Source: an uncultured Bacteroidales bacterium
GTDB taxonomy: Bacteria; Bacteroidota; Bacteroidia; Bacteroidales; WCHB1-69
Length of the DNA stretch: 64,000 bases
Direction of reading: 5' to 3'
NCBI GenBank assembly: GCA_900315705.1
Contig: ONAB01000011.1
Coordinates: forward strand, 1 to 64,000
Positions 18,302 through 28,084 of the stretch are shown here, piece after piece. The position numbers and the translations under genes were made by a program. The notes beneath the pieces were generated by a model, which saw only the letters and a list, made by a program, of their open reading frames with translations, made no database searches and was not told where the DNA came from. The stretch's first letter is position 1. Each line of letters begins with the position of its first letter.

Positions 18302-21058
18302 ATGAAACCTATCAAACTCACCTTGGCCGCCTTCGGCTCCTACAAGAACGAAACCACCATCGACTTCACCCAGTTGGGCAGCAACGGACTCTATCTGATT
18401 ACCGGCGACACGGGCGCGGGCAAAACGATGCTCTTCGACGCCATCACCTTCGCGCTGTACGGCAAGCCCAGCGGCACCGACCGCACGGCCAACGACTTGC
18501 GCTCCGACTACGCCCAAGACAAAGACCGCACCTTCGTAAGTTTCACCTTCTCGGTGGGCGGGCAAGAGTACACCGTAGAACGCCAACTGTCCTACCTTCG
18601 CCCCTCCTTGAGAGGCTCCGGGCTTACCATGGAAGAGGGTAACGCCAAACTGAAGTTTTCCGACGGCACCCCTTCCATTGAAGGCATCAATGCCGTCAAC
18701 AAGAAAGTGATAGAGATTATCAAGCTGGACCCTGCGCAGTTCTCCCAAATCGAGATGATTGCGCAAGGTGCTTTCCGCGAACTCCTCAGTGCCAGCACGG
18801 AAGAGCGCATCAAAATCTTCCGGAAACTGTTCCAGACTGAACGCTACGATAAGCTCCAAGAACTCTTGAAAGGAGAACTGAAAGAGTTGAACAAAAAACT
18901 TGACATTGAAAATGCAGCACTGAATCAGGAAACCAAGCACATACAGTGCGCTGACGATGACCCCGAAGCGGAGACTTTGCGACAAGCCTTGGAAAACGGC
19001 CTGTTAGACAACCTTTGGACAGACCTCATTGACGGATTCCTGGGCCGCGACCAAAAAAACGCCGGCATCATAGAAGACGAGATTAGAAAGGCCGAAAAAC
19101 GCCTCGAGGATCTGGGAAAACTTATTGAGAAAGCTGAAAAGCAAGCAAATCTACTCCAAGCCGAAAAGGATAAGGAGCAAAAGGTAAGCAACAAAAGTGT
19201 GTTGGATGAAAAACTGAAAGAAGCCCAAGGCAAGAAACCGGATATTGACAAACTCACCCAGGAGATTGGGACCATCAAAGGCAGTTTGGGCGACTACGAC
19301 ACATTAGCGGGCCTGAAGAATTCACAAACGGCGTTGGAAACAGAAATCGGAAAAAGGACTGAGATCATCAACAAGTCAAAATCAGCCAACCTGGAGTTGG
19401 GCGATGAAATCAATCGGTTGAAGGGCGAACTGACAGGGTTGGCCAATGCCGGTGCCCAGAAGGTAACATTGGAAAACGAGCAAAAGGATCTGAAAACGGA
19501 GAAAAACAATCTTGAGCAACTGAACAAAGACATCACTCAAATCCAAAAGGATTGCGACCTGTACCGTACGACGAAGGGCGAATACCTGCAAGCATCCAAG
19601 GAAGCAGATATAAAGAAGGCAGAGGCTAACAAAAAGGAAAAGGCCTTCCTGGACGAACAGGCTGGCATTATGGCTGAAAAGCTGGAAGAGGGCAAGCCTT
19701 GCCCTGTGTGCGGCTCCGTCCACCACCCCAACAAGGCCGTAAAGTCTGCCACCGCCCCCACAGAAGACGAAGTGAACAAGGCGAAAAAAGAAGCCGAGAC
19801 CGCCCAAAAAAAGGCTGGAGAAAAAAGTACGGCTGCCGGTGAACTCTTGGGAAAAATCAATACCGCCCAAGAGGCCGCCAAGAAGACCATTCAGAAACTG
19901 TTAGGCGAATGCGATATCAAAGAGGCACCACAAAGAATCAAGAATCGTCTTGAAGAAATCAAAAATTCCATAAACAATCTCGCGGGAAAAATCCAGACAG
20001 AAACTGACAACATCGCGCGAAAAGATTTGCTAAACAAACAGATTCCCGAAAAAGAGGAAAAACTTGAAACCGACAAGCAGACGGTTTCCGAAATGGAACA
20101 GAAACTGACAGCCGACAAGACGAAAAAGGATACTATCGGCAAACAGATTAATGACCTCACAAAAAAACTGCCGTATGTTGACAAGAACGCCGCCAACAAC
20201 GAAATTGGGAAACTGGAAAAACAAGTAGAAAATCTCCGGAAAAACATTGAACAAGCCTTGAAAAATTTCAACGACAACGAGAATGAGATTTCCAAGTTAC
20301 AAGGCAGTATCAATGAACTCAAAAAACAGCTCGACGGTGCGCCCGCCATCGACAAAGCCGCCGTGGAAATAGAAAAGGAGGAGCTCACAAAGAAAAAGGG
20401 TATCTTGAAAAAGGACGAACTGGCTGTCAAGTCCCGCATCACCAACAACAAGGACACCAAAAAGCAAATTGCTGACGTCGTTAGCAGACTGGGCGATCTC
20501 AACAAGCATATCGGCTGGATGAAAGCACTTGTGGACACAATGACGGGCAAGACTAGCAGCTCGGGCAAGGTGATGCTGGAGACTTATGTGCAGATGAACT
20601 ACCTTGACCGCGTGGTCGCCTACGCCAACACCCGCTATATGCAGATGTCGTCCGGACAATATGAGCTGAAGCGGGCCGACAGCACCAGCGGCGGCAGCAA
20701 ACAGCAGGGGTTGGATCTGAACGTGCTGGACCATCACACCGGCAAGGAGCGCAGCGTGAACAGCCTTTCGGGTGGCGAGGCCTTTATGGCATCTCTATCC
20801 CTGGCCTTGGGACTGAGCGACGCCGTGCAAGCCTCTGCCGGCGGCATCCGCCTCGACAGTCTCTTTGTGGACGAGGGGTTCGGTTCGCTGGACGGAGATT
20901 CCCTCCAGAACGCCCTCCGCGCCCTGTCAGACCTCACCGAAGGCGACCGCCTTGTGGGAATCATCTCCCACGTCACAGAACTGGACGATATCATCGACAA
21001 GAAAATCCTCATCTCCAAAAACGAAGTTACGGGCAGCAGCGCTACTATTAAGGCATAA
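18302..21058 (+). CDS. sbcC: Exonuclease subunit SbcC (Rad50-like ATPase)
   Basis: 918 residues. Walker A GDTGAGKT lies near residue 40. Long coiled coils rich in Lys, Glu and Asn flank the zinc hook CPVCGSVHHP near residue 466. The C-terminal lobe has the ABC signature SLSGGEAFMASLSLALGLSD and the Walker B/D-loop segment LFVDEGFGSLD. This is the normal length and layout for SbcC. It partners SbcD encoded immediately upstream. The coiled-coil part has a lower GC content than the catalytic ends because of its Lys/Asn-rich composition; I see no sign of transfer. Confidence 0.96.
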   Translation: MKPIKLTLAAFGSYKNETTIDFTQLGSNGLYLITGDTGAGKTMLFDAITFALYGKPSGTDRTANDLRSDYAQDKDRTFVSFTFSVGGQEYTVERQLSYLRPSLRGSGLTMEEGNAKLKFSDGTPSIEGINAVNKKVIEIIKLDPAQFSQIEMIAQGAFRELLSASTEERIKIFRKLFQTERYDKLQELLKGELKELNKKLDIENAALNQETKHIQCADDDPEAETLRQALENGLLDNLWTDLIDGFLGRDQKNAGIIEDEIRKAEKRLEDLGKLIEKAEKQANLLQAEKDKEQKVSNKSVLDEKLKEAQGKKPDIDKLTQEIGTIKGSLGDYDTLAGLKNSQTALETEIGKRTEIINKSKSANLELGDEINRLKGELTGLANAGAQKVTLENEQKDLKTEKNNLEQLNKDITQIQKDCDLYRTTKGEYLQASKEADIKKAEANKKEKAFLDEQAGIMAEKLEEGKPCPVCGSVHHPNKAVKSATAPTEDEVNKAKKEAETAQKKAGEKSTAAGELLGKINTAQEAAKKTIQKLLGECDIKEAPQRIKNRLEEIKNSINNLAGKIQTETDNIARKDLLNKQIPEKEEKLETDKQTVSEMEQKLTADKTKKDTIGKQINDLTKKLPYVDKNAANNEIGKLEKQVENLRKNIEQALKNFNDNENEISKLQGSINELKKQLDGAPAIDKAAVEIEKEELTKKKGILKKDELAVKSRITNNKDTKKQIADVVSRLGDLNKHIGWMKALVDTMTGKTSSSGKVMLETYVQMNYLDRVVAYANTRYMQMSSGQYELKRADSTSGGSKQQGLDLNVLDHHTGKERSVNSLSGGEAFMASLSLALGLSDAVQASAGGIRLDSLFVDEGFGSLDGDSLQNALRALSDLTEGDRLVGIISHVTELDDIIDKKILISKNEVTGSSATIKA

Positions 21059-21098
21059 CATAATCTCCCGCACATTCTGAAAGAATATAGACACTAAA

Positions 21099-21126
21099 AA
21101 AGGGTTTGCCTTGGAGCAAACCCTTT
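21099..21126. terminator. Bidirectional terminator between sbcC and gldH
   Basis: The 11-bp stem AAAGGGTTTGC / GCAAACCCTTT with loop CTTGGA is followed by ATTTTTT on the plus strand and by a T run on the minus strand. It overlaps the gldH stop codon (21125-21127), so it can serve both convergent genes. Confidence 0.85.
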
Positions 21127-21601
21127 ATTTTTTCTTCTCTTCAAAATTTTCAAGTGTAATACCGAAATCGCTGATGCCGTGCAACTCGTCGGTGCGCATC
21201 GCCTGTGTGACGGTAAACTTGTAAGTGCCGGTATTGGGGAAACGCACCTTGGGCTGGAAGAGGAACTTGTTGTCCTTGATTCTCCCCTGCCCCCTGCCAG
21301 TCCAGCGGCCGAACTTGTCGCAGAGGATAAACTCCAGCGTGTCCTGCTCGGAATGGCCGTCGGGATATGTGGTGCGCATAAAGACGTAAAGGTTCTGCGT
21401 TTCGAAGTCGGTGGTGTTGCGCACGTTGAAGTACATATTGAAATATTGCATCGAATCGGCGATATCGACGGTGAAAGTCAGGGGCTTGGAGGTCTTCCAA
21501 CGCTCCTTGGGGAGGGTTTGGATATCGCTATAATAGGTACGCGGACCGCAGGCGGTGAAGAGCCAGAGGGCGCAGCCTAATACCAAGAGGAGTCTTTTCA
21601 T
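21125..21601 (-). CDS. gldH: Gliding-motility-associated lipoprotein GldH
   Basis: 158 residues with a lipoprotein signal (MKRLLLVLGCALWLFTAC). The body matches the GldH family: a beta-sandwich segment with ITLENF near the end and YVFMRTTYPDG...DTLEFILCDKFGRWTGRGQG in the middle. GldH is needed for gliding in Flavobacterium but also occurs in non-gliding Bacteroidota. It lies 33 nt downstream of the ricT-like gene on the same strand, the usual pairing in this phylum. Confidence 0.88.
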   Translation of the reverse strand: MKRLLLVLGCALWLFTACGPRTYYSDIQTLPKERWKTSKPLTFTVDIADSMQYFNMYFNVRNTTDFETQNLYVFMRTTYPDGHSEQDTLEFILCDKFGRWTGRGQGRIKDNKFLFQPKVRFPNTGTYKFTVTQAMRTDELHGISDFGITLENFEEKKK

Positions 21602-21634
21602 AGCCGTGATGTGTTGTATTGTGACAGGACCGGC

Positions 21635-23086
21635 TTAGGAGTCGGCGATGTGCTTGAGCTCGTCCATACTGTAGTTGTTGCCCTCCTCAACCTTCTTCTG
21701 GTTGACGATGGCGAAATCCTCCAGCTTCTCCGGCACCTTGCCCTCGCTATTCATCTTGATAATCTGCTTGACCTTGTCGAGCGGAATAGCGAAGATGGTG
21801 GAGGGGTCGTCGGAGTAGGCATACCAGACAATCTTCTTAAAGATGTCAATCTTATTGTAGATGCCCTTGCCCTTGGCGGTCTTGAGCTGGACGTTGGCCT
21901 GCGGGAACTCCTTGATTTCGCGCTGGTAGGTTTCCTGCTCGAAGTTGAGGCAGCATTTGAGCTTGCCGCACATACCGGCCAGTTTCTGGGGGTTGAGCGA
22001 AAGCTGCTGGGTGCGGGCCGTGCTGGTGGACACCGACTGGAAATTGGTGAGCCAGGTGGAGCAGCAGAACTCACGGCCGCAGGAACCAATGCCGCCCAGA
22101 CGGGCCGCCTCCTGGCGCACGCCGATCTGGCGCATCTCGATGCGGATGCGGAACTGCTCACCGAGAATCTTGATAAGCTGGCGGAAATCCACACGGTCGT
22201 CGGCCGAATAGTAGAAGATGGCCTTGGTGCCGTCGCCCTGGTACTCCACATCGTTGACCTTCATATCCAAATTGAGGTCCCAGGCGGTGTAGCGCGACTT
22301 GAGCATCGTCTGGTACTCGAGTCCCACGGCTGCAATCCACTCCTCAATGTCGGTGTAGCGGGCGGGGCGGTAGATGCGTTTCACCACATCAGAGGGCTTC
22401 ACGCGCTTGCGCTCCATCTGGCGCTTCACTTGCAGGCCGAGCATCGAGATGATGCCGATGTCGTGGCCGGGACTGGCCTCCACGGAGACGATGTCGCCCA
22501 CGTGGAACACGCCCTCAGGTATAAGATAGAAGTCCTTGTGGCTGTTCTTGAAGCGCACCTCAGCGATGGGGAACTCCGTATAGTCGAGCGAGATGTCAAG
22601 CTTGGAAATCCAGTCGTAGGAGGGCAGCTTGCAGGCCTCGTAGTTGTATTGGCGGCAGTGGCAGCGCTCTGGGTCGGGGATGTCGCTCAGACCGCGAGTA
22701 AGGAAGATGTTCTGGGAAATCTTCTCCGCCTCGGGCGAGAGACCCGTGCGGATGTCCAGGTCCAGATACTTCTCCCAGTCTTCGGATTGGGAGTGGTCCT
22801 TGTCGTCAAATTGTGTGGGTTTGGCCTTCTTGGGGCGGGGGCCGAGATCGGAAATATCACCCACATCATCGGGATCGTCATCCTCGAAAGTCTGCGGCTC
22901 GGGCTCCACTAACATACCCACAGGACGCAAATCCTCCTCGTCGGACAAGGAGGGGGAATCCTTCAGTTTTCCCTCGTTGGCGAAGGTAGTGCCATTGGTC
23001 GGACGCCGCTCGGAACGGGGCTTCGACGATTTGTGTCTTTTATGTTGGTTCTTATGTTTTTTATTCTCTTCAGCGTTGTTTTCCAT
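21635..23086 (-). CDS. PSP1-domain protein, RicT/YaaT family
   Basis: 483 residues. The N-terminal 150 or so residues are charged and poorly conserved (Lys/His-rich start, then Asp/Glu-rich). The core is a PSP1 domain with the family's cysteines: GSCGREFCCSTW and LAGMCGKLKCCLNFE, plus an upstream CHCRQYNYEACK. In Bacillus the homologue RicT (YaaT) joins RicA and RicF in an Fe-S-containing complex affecting RNase Y-dependent mRNA processing. An rny gene is present in this window at 61144, though far away. A link to RNase Y here is inference. Confidence 0.88.
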   Translation of the reverse strand: MENNAEENKKHKNQHKRHKSSKPRSERRPTNGTTFANEGKLKDSPSLSDEEDLRPVGMLVEPEPQTFEDDDPDDVGDISDLGPRPKKAKPTQFDDKDHSQSEDWEKYLDLDIRTGLSPEAEKISQNIFLTRGLSDIPDPERCHCRQYNYEACKLPSYDWISKLDISLDYTEFPIAEVRFKNSHKDFYLIPEGVFHVGDIVSVEASPGHDIGIISMLGLQVKRQMERKRVKPSDVVKRIYRPARYTDIEEWIAAVGLEYQTMLKSRYTAWDLNLDMKVNDVEYQGDGTKAIFYYSADDRVDFRQLIKILGEQFRIRIEMRQIGVRQEAARLGGIGSCGREFCCSTWLTNFQSVSTSTARTQQLSLNPQKLAGMCGKLKCCLNFEQETYQREIKEFPQANVQLKTAKGKGIYNKIDIFKKIVWYAYSDDPSTIFAIPLDKVKQIIKMNSEGKVPEKLEDFAIVNQKKVEEGNNYSMDELKHIADS

Positions 23087-23104
23087 TATTCAAAAATTAA
23101 GCGG

Positions 23105-23112
23105 CAAAGATA
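23105..23112 (-). promoter_or_regulatory. Promoter -7 box (TATCTTTG) for ricT-gldH
   Basis: Minus-strand TATCTTTGCCGC, 19 nt before the ATG at 23086. Confidence 0.65.
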
Positions 23113-23130
23113 CAAAATTTCCGCATACCT

Positions 23131-23180
23131 GTAGAGACGTCACATTGTTGGGTAGAGACGCCACATTGTGATGTCTCTAC
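23131..23180. repeat. Tandem 18-mer and palindromic hairpin
   Basis: Two near-identical 18-mers, GTAGAGACGTCACATTGT (23131-23148) and GTAGAGACGCCACATTGT (23152-23169), are followed by an inverted partner ending GTCTCTAC (23173-23180). The second copy and this partner can fold with an 8-bp stem, GTAGAGAC/GTCTCTAC. It sits about 20 nt past the stop of the barrel gene at 23200, so it could end that transcript, but it lacks a clear T run. Confidence 0.65.
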
Positions 23181-23199
23181 TACATAACCCAAAATATCA

Positions 23200-24153
23200 T
23201 CATTTGTTCCTTGAGAAGAAGAAGTCGTTCATCGTCACGCGGAGCAGGACACCGTAGTTGGGTGTGAAGCGGTTTCCCATCCGATACTCTTCAGGCCCGT
23301 TTTTGGTCTGATAGATGGCCAGGCGCTGGAGGGCGAAGTAGAAGGTGGGGTCAAGGGAGACGCCCTTGGCCACCACAATCTTGAGACCAGCCGAGCCCGA
23401 GAAGCCGAATCCCCAGCCGCCGTATGTTACATCGTAGGCCTGCGCGCCGGGATAGTAATTACCCCCCATATAAGGGTCCAGCATTGTGAAGTTCTTGTCG
23501 CCGACCACCGCGTCGAACATCTTGGCCTTGGCATAATTACCCTGTATGCCAAACTCTATGAAAGGACGTGCGATGGAACGGAGATTGAAGACGTAGGAGG
23601 CGGAAAGGTCGAACATCGAACGGTCCTCTTTGCCGTAGAAATATATCTCCGGAGATGGGCGGGTGTTGCCCGATATTCCCGGAGTGGTAAGCAACAGCAT
23701 CGCCGCCGTGGTTAACCGGCAGAAGGAGTACGACAGGGAGATTCCCCATCCCTTCGCGAATTTGTAACGGGCTCCAAGCGAAACCATCGTCTTCAGCTTG
23801 TAGTGGAGGTTCCAGTTAAAATCGCTGTTGCGAGCGGGATCGTGCTGGTAGGAGAACTCATCGTTAATGGAAACATTCTGATATTGTTCCGCAATTTGCT
23901 CTATCAACTCCCGACGCCAGTACTCGTTGGAGAAGACATACTCAAAGTTGCACTCATTGAGATTGCTGCCGTTGTAGTAGTTGGCGTTGTACTTGTTGCC
24001 GATAAACATACCCGCGCCGATATAGGCATCGAAGCCCTTGTCGTGCCAGATGGTGTCGTTATAGCGTACGCGCGTGACCGTCGGCCCATTCTGTGCAAAC
24101 GAGACCGCCATTATTCCCAACAACATCAATATGAAACAAATTCTCTTCATCAT
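23200..24153 (-). CDS. Outer-membrane beta-barrel protein
   Basis: 317 residues with a signal peptide (MMKRICFILMLLGIMAVSFA, then Q). The rest is a run of amphipathic strands with aromatic girdles (FDAYIGAGMFIGNKY, GARYKFAKGWGISLSYSF, SASYVFNLRSIARPFIEFGIQG) and a C-terminal strand ending FFFSRNK. It resembles the small OmpW/OmpA-type barrels of Bacteroidota, but I do not recognise a named family. Two adjacent ATG codons are possible starts (24153 or 24150). Confidence 0.75.
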   Translation of the reverse strand: MMKRICFILMLLGIMAVSFAQNGPTVTRVRYNDTIWHDKGFDAYIGAGMFIGNKYNANYYNGSNLNECNFEYVFSNEYWRRELIEQIAEQYQNVSINDEFSYQHDPARNSDFNWNLHYKLKTMVSLGARYKFAKGWGISLSYSFCRLTTAAMLLLTTPGISGNTRPSPEIYFYGKEDRSMFDLSASYVFNLRSIARPFIEFGIQGNYAKAKMFDAVVGDKNFTMLDPYMGGNYYPGAQAYDVTYGGWGFGFSGSAGLKIVVAKGVSLDPTFYFALQRLAIYQTKNGPEEYRMGNRFTPNYGVLLRVTMNDFFFSRNK

Positions 24154-24282
24154 TAATAATTTACGTTATCACCATTCCGCCGCACTGCGGAGGAACCCTC
24201 CAACAACGGCACCACACTGCGCTTACGCTTGTGTGGGGTTACTTGCGCTTCGCGCGTTTTGTCCCTTCGGGGCTGCTTAAGG

Positions 24283-24315
24283 AAAGTCTCAAGTCTAAAG
24301 TCTTACGTCTTAATT
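24283..24315 (-). repeat. Degenerate 7-nt tandem repeat just after the lpdA stop
   Basis: Read on the minus strand from about 3 nt past the stop: TTAAGAC GTAAGAC TTTAGAC TTGAGAC, a heptamer with constant AGAC. A similar heptad array follows the TPR gene at 39770. Confidence 0.55.
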
Positions 24316-25707
24316 CTACAAATGTACGCACTCCTTGTAGGCGTCGGCGGCGGCTTCCATAATGGCCTCCGACATCGTGGGGTGCGGGAACACGGAACTG
24401 ATGACCTCCTTGCCGGTCATCTTGTTCTTGCGGGCCATCACGGCGCCGGCGATCATCTCGGTGACGTTGTCGCCGATGAGGTGGCAGCCGAGCCATTCGC
24501 CGGTGTTCTTGTCGAAGATAACCTTGACGAGGCCGTCGCGGCTGCCGGCAGCGGTGGCCTTGCCGGAGGCGGTGAAGGGAAACTTGCCGATGAGCACCTC
24601 CCTACCCTGCTCGGTGCAGGCGCGCTCGGTGAGGCCCACGGAAGCGATTTCCGGTGTGGTGTAGGTGCAGCCGGGGATGTTGCTGTAATCGACGGGGTCG
24701 GGGTTGTGGCCGGCGATCTTCTCGACGCAGACCTCAGCCTCGTGGGAGGCTACGTGCGCGAGGGCGGGACCGTGCACGATGTCGCCGATGGCATAGACGC
24801 CCTCCACGTTGGTGCGGTAGTAGTCATCCACGACGACCTTGCCGCGCTCCACGGCCACGCCACACTCCTCGAGGCCGATGCCCTCGATGTTGGTGGCCAC
24901 GCCCACGGCGGAGAGCACGATGTCGCACTCCAGCTCGGTGATCTTCTCTTTGGCGTCCTTGACGGTGACCTTGCACTTGTTGTCCACCACCTCGACCTTC
25001 TCGACGGCGGCGCCGGTCATCGTCTTGATGCCGGCCTTGCGGAAACAGCGGGCGAGGGTGGCGGCGATGTCGTCATCCTCCACGGGCACGAGCCGCGGCA
25101 TATATTCGACGATGGTGACCTTGGTGCCCATCGTGGAGTAGAAGTAGGCCAGTTCGCTGCCGATGGCGCCGGAGCCCATCACCACCATCGATTCGGGCAG
25201 GAAGGGCAGGGTCAGCGCCTCGCGGTAGCCGATGATGTGCTTGCCGTCCTGGGGCACGTTGGGCAGGCTGCGCGAACGGGCGCCGGTAGCCAGCACGATG
25301 TGGTTGGCCTCATACACCTCCACGGTGCCGTCGGCCTTGGTCACCTCCACCTTCTTGCCGGGGAGCAGCTTGCCGAAGCCGGCGATCACCTCCACGTTGT
25401 TCTTCTTGAGCAGGTACTGCACGCCCTTGCTCATTGTCTCGGCCACGGTGCGGCTGCGTTTCACCACCGCCTCGAAGTCGGGCTTCACGGCGCCTTCGAC
25501 CTGCAGGCCGTACTCGGCGGCGTGCGACATATATTTGAAAACCTGGGCTGACTTGAGCAGCGCCTTGGTGGGGATGCATCCCCAGTTGAGGCAGATGCCG
25601 CCCAGTTCGGCGCGTTCCACAACGGCCACTTTCATATTCAACTGACTTGCGCGGATGGCTGCCACATAGCCGCCAGGACCGCTTCCGATAACGATAAGAT
25701 CAAACAT
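24316..25707 (-). CDS. lpdA: Dihydrolipoyl dehydrogenase (E3)
   Basis: 463 residues, a standard length for E3, the FAD enzyme that reoxidises lipoamide in 2-oxoacid dehydrogenase and glycine-cleavage complexes. FAD motif IGSGPGGYVAAI is at the N-terminus, the redox disulfide lies in GGICLNWGCIP, the NAD motif is MGSGAIGSELA, the second FAD motif is VYAIGDIVHGP, and the C-terminal His-Glu pair is in FPHPTMSEAIMEA. No E1 or E2 gene is adjacent, so its partner complexes are encoded elsewhere. Confidence 0.96.
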   Translation of the reverse strand: MFDLIVIGSGPGGYVAAIRASQLNMKVAVVERAELGGICLNWGCIPTKALLKSAQVFKYMSHAAEYGLQVEGAVKPDFEAVVKRSRTVAETMSKGVQYLLKKNNVEVIAGFGKLLPGKKVEVTKADGTVEVYEANHIVLATGARSRSLPNVPQDGKHIIGYREALTLPFLPESMVVMGSGAIGSELAYFYSTMGTKVTIVEYMPRLVPVEDDDIAATLARCFRKAGIKTMTGAAVEKVEVVDNKCKVTVKDAKEKITELECDIVLSAVGVATNIEGIGLEECGVAVERGKVVVDDYYRTNVEGVYAIGDIVHGPALAHVASHEAEVCVEKIAGHNPDPVDYSNIPGCTYTTPEIASVGLTERACTEQGREVLIGKFPFTASGKATAAGSRDGLVKVIFDKNTGEWLGCHLIGDNVTEMIAGAVMARKNKMTGKEVISSVFPHPTMSEAIMEAAADAYKECVHL

Positions 25708-26235
25708 AGTTAAAAGCTAAAAGATTATGTATATGGTTAATTAATTGTCATTTTACACGGCGGCAAAGATACAAAAAGATAACGAGGGAAAAACGTAAAA
25801 TGCAAAATTTCGTCATTAAGGTACGTTGGCTGGGCAATGAAGTCGATGAGGCGATGAAAAACGAGGAAAGGAATTGTGCTGAATCGGAAAGTGACCACCA
25901 GCGGTTCCACGTTGAACGAGATGCTTCGAACATTACGGATCTTGAACGAGGACAATAACATCGTCGTTTTCAGTTTGATAGGTCGCAAAGACCTAATGGC
26001 AGATGCTGTCCTATAGCAGAATACGAGGCACAAATCCAACATAAAATGACGTGTTGCGGAGTTTTTAATATTCTGCATATCCGTTTGATATTCCGTCAGT
26101 TGTAATCCGATATAAATATTTTAGCATGCAAATCTCACTGAAAGGGATAATTTTGTGCGAAGATGGCATCAAAAAATCTGCAACATCAACCCTCATTTTT
26201 TCGTTTCTCCTATACGCAAACTAAAATAATAAAAT
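25708..26235. other. 528-nt gap without a confident gene
   Basis: Contains the lpdA promoter (minus TATCTTTG at 25764-25771). Two short opposed frames overlap here: a plus-strand ORF at 25800-25958 (52 codons, charged) and a minus-strand ORF at 25737-26078 (113 codons, hydrophobic). Neither has recognisable motifs, and each could be the shadow of a decayed gene. The last 100 nt are AT-rich and probably hold the promoter of the gene at 26236, although no good -7 box was found. Confidence 0.5.
25764..25771 (-). promoter_or_regulatory. Promoter -7 box (TATCTTTG) for lpdA
   Basis: Minus-strand TATCTTTGCCGCCG, giving a leader of about 50 nt before the lpdA ATG at 25707. Confidence 0.65.
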
Positions 26236-28079
26236 ATGAAGAAACAAATACTATTTCTTGTTGCAACCCTCGCCACCCTTTTCACCATCCAAACCGCCTC
26301 CGCCCAGGGCGAGTGGAAGTGGGCAAACTATTGGAGTGGCACGGACGGGGGTGGCGCCTATAATGAAATTGTTCAAACGGCCTTCGACGAGGATGGAAAC
26401 ATATATGTTTTTGGAGAAATTGGTGGGCAGCCGACTCTCAATGGCCAAACTTTGCAGTTTACCAGCCATCCTTATGCGTTTAACATAAGCAAGCTGTCAA
26501 GTATTTTGGCCAAATTTGACACCCTCGGCAATATGCTGTGGTATAAGATGGTGAAGTCCAGTGACCAAGTTCATTGTCTCCCGCATTGGATGGAAGTGAA
26601 AGACAACAAAGTATATATATCAGGGAATATGTCTTTAGATTATGTGGATTATTCAGCTACTGTTAATAATGTTTGGCTATACTTTACGCGAATGGCGTGC
26701 GGGGAGAATATGGACTGGTTGAAAATGATATTCTTGCGCCTTTTCACGTTGACAGGGAGGGCAACACGTATGTGTTCACTAATATCCAGTACGCCGGTTC
26801 TGTAAACGACCCCTACACCATAATAGTGGATAGTGATACAAACAGGACATACGACGTGTATTTGCCGGGGGACGTAGCCCCATCATACGGATATCCTTTG
26901 GATAATGGCATGATGTATAAATTCTCACCCGATTGGGAATTGTTGTATGCCAGGCCGATGGTGGACCATACGGAGGGCATAGCCACCTCGCACGAGTTAG
27001 CACAAGACAGTATCAACCCGCATTACTACATCCATATAGGCGGTCTTTCATTTGATGAAGATGACAACATGTATTTTACAGGCTACTTGGAGCTGGGCCT
27101 TTCAAGAGGCTTCGGTGACACATTGCACCAATATCCGGTCCACATCTACTGGGACAGCACGCATTATTGCAGTATGCTGGATGTTACATCAGCGAAAACG
27201 ATGGGCTTTGTTGTTAAATATGATACCGGCGGGACAGTGCAATGGTGTAACCAGACGTTCACCCGAGGTGTTAACCAATTTTCCGCCTATGCCGGTTTCA
27301 CAGGAGTGAAAGTGTACGACGGGTCTGTCTATGTCAATGGACAAGGAGGGGTGTTTCATGAGGAACAAAACGGACTTGTCTATTTTGACGATGAGAGCCA
27401 CCCGTTGCAGCGGTACCAGCAAAGCACATCCAACCAGACCTTTTTTGTGCGCTATGATGCACAGACGGGCACATATCTCAATCAGGGGGTGGCACCCTGC
27501 ACCGATGCGATGTGTGGAAGATTTCCTGCTGTTGTTAATAACCGGGTATTTGCTTATGCAAACCCGTTGATTGTCCAAAAGATATGTCAATGGACGAATG
27601 ATGGTGAGTTCATAGATACAATTGATTTTAACACTGCTGATCGTGGTCTAAAAAATCCTTCAGTTTTTGCCAATAATCAAGGTAAACTTCTTTTCAGCTG
27701 TGGTGCAACTTCTTCTATTCTTTTTTCCAATAACGTTTCTACGAGCGGCCCTTTAGGTCGATCTTCCGCGGTGTTTGCCCTTTATTCTGACCCGAGTTTT
27801 GCCGAACCGTATGTGGGGATAACCGAATATGGAGCTTCCATTCCCGAATTGAGAATCTGGCCAAATCCAACAAACAATATTCTGTATGTGGAAAGTGACA
27901 ATGTACCGATAGATTATATCACCATTATGGATTTGAACGGAAGAATCTTGATGAAAGAGAATGTCGGTGATAACAGTTTTGTGATGAATGCTTCTTGCTT
28001 GTCTGCGGGAACATATCTTTTGGAAACTGTTTGCAAAGGAGAGAGGTCGGTTGTGAAATTTGTCAAAGTTGACGATTGA
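26236..28079 (+). pseudogene. T9SS-sorted beta-propeller-like protein, split by a frameshift
   Basis: The first frame (26236-26805) begins with a signal peptide (MKKQILFLVATLATLFTIQTASA, then Q) and SBBP-like propeller repeats (FDEDGNIYVFGEIGG, LAKFDTLGNMLWYKM). Around 26671-26676 (GTTTGG) the homologous reading moves to the -1 neighbouring frame, which runs on to 28079: SFDEDDNMYFTGYLEL, GFVVKYDTGGTVQWC, and a C-terminal T9SS type A sorting domain (LRIWPNPTNNILYVESDN ... SAGTYLLETVCKGE). One extra T in the TTT run would restore a single protein of about 613 residues. It is either a recent pseudogene, a slippage-controlled gene, or an assembly error. It is followed by the PKD gene starting 5 nt after its stop. 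Confidence 0.8.
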
Positions 28080-28084
28080 TTTCT

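Noticed and set aside
25737-26078. 113-codon minus-strand ORF as a gene
   Set aside because: It crosses the lpdA promoter, has no family motif and no conserved start context; described only as part of the intergenic gap.
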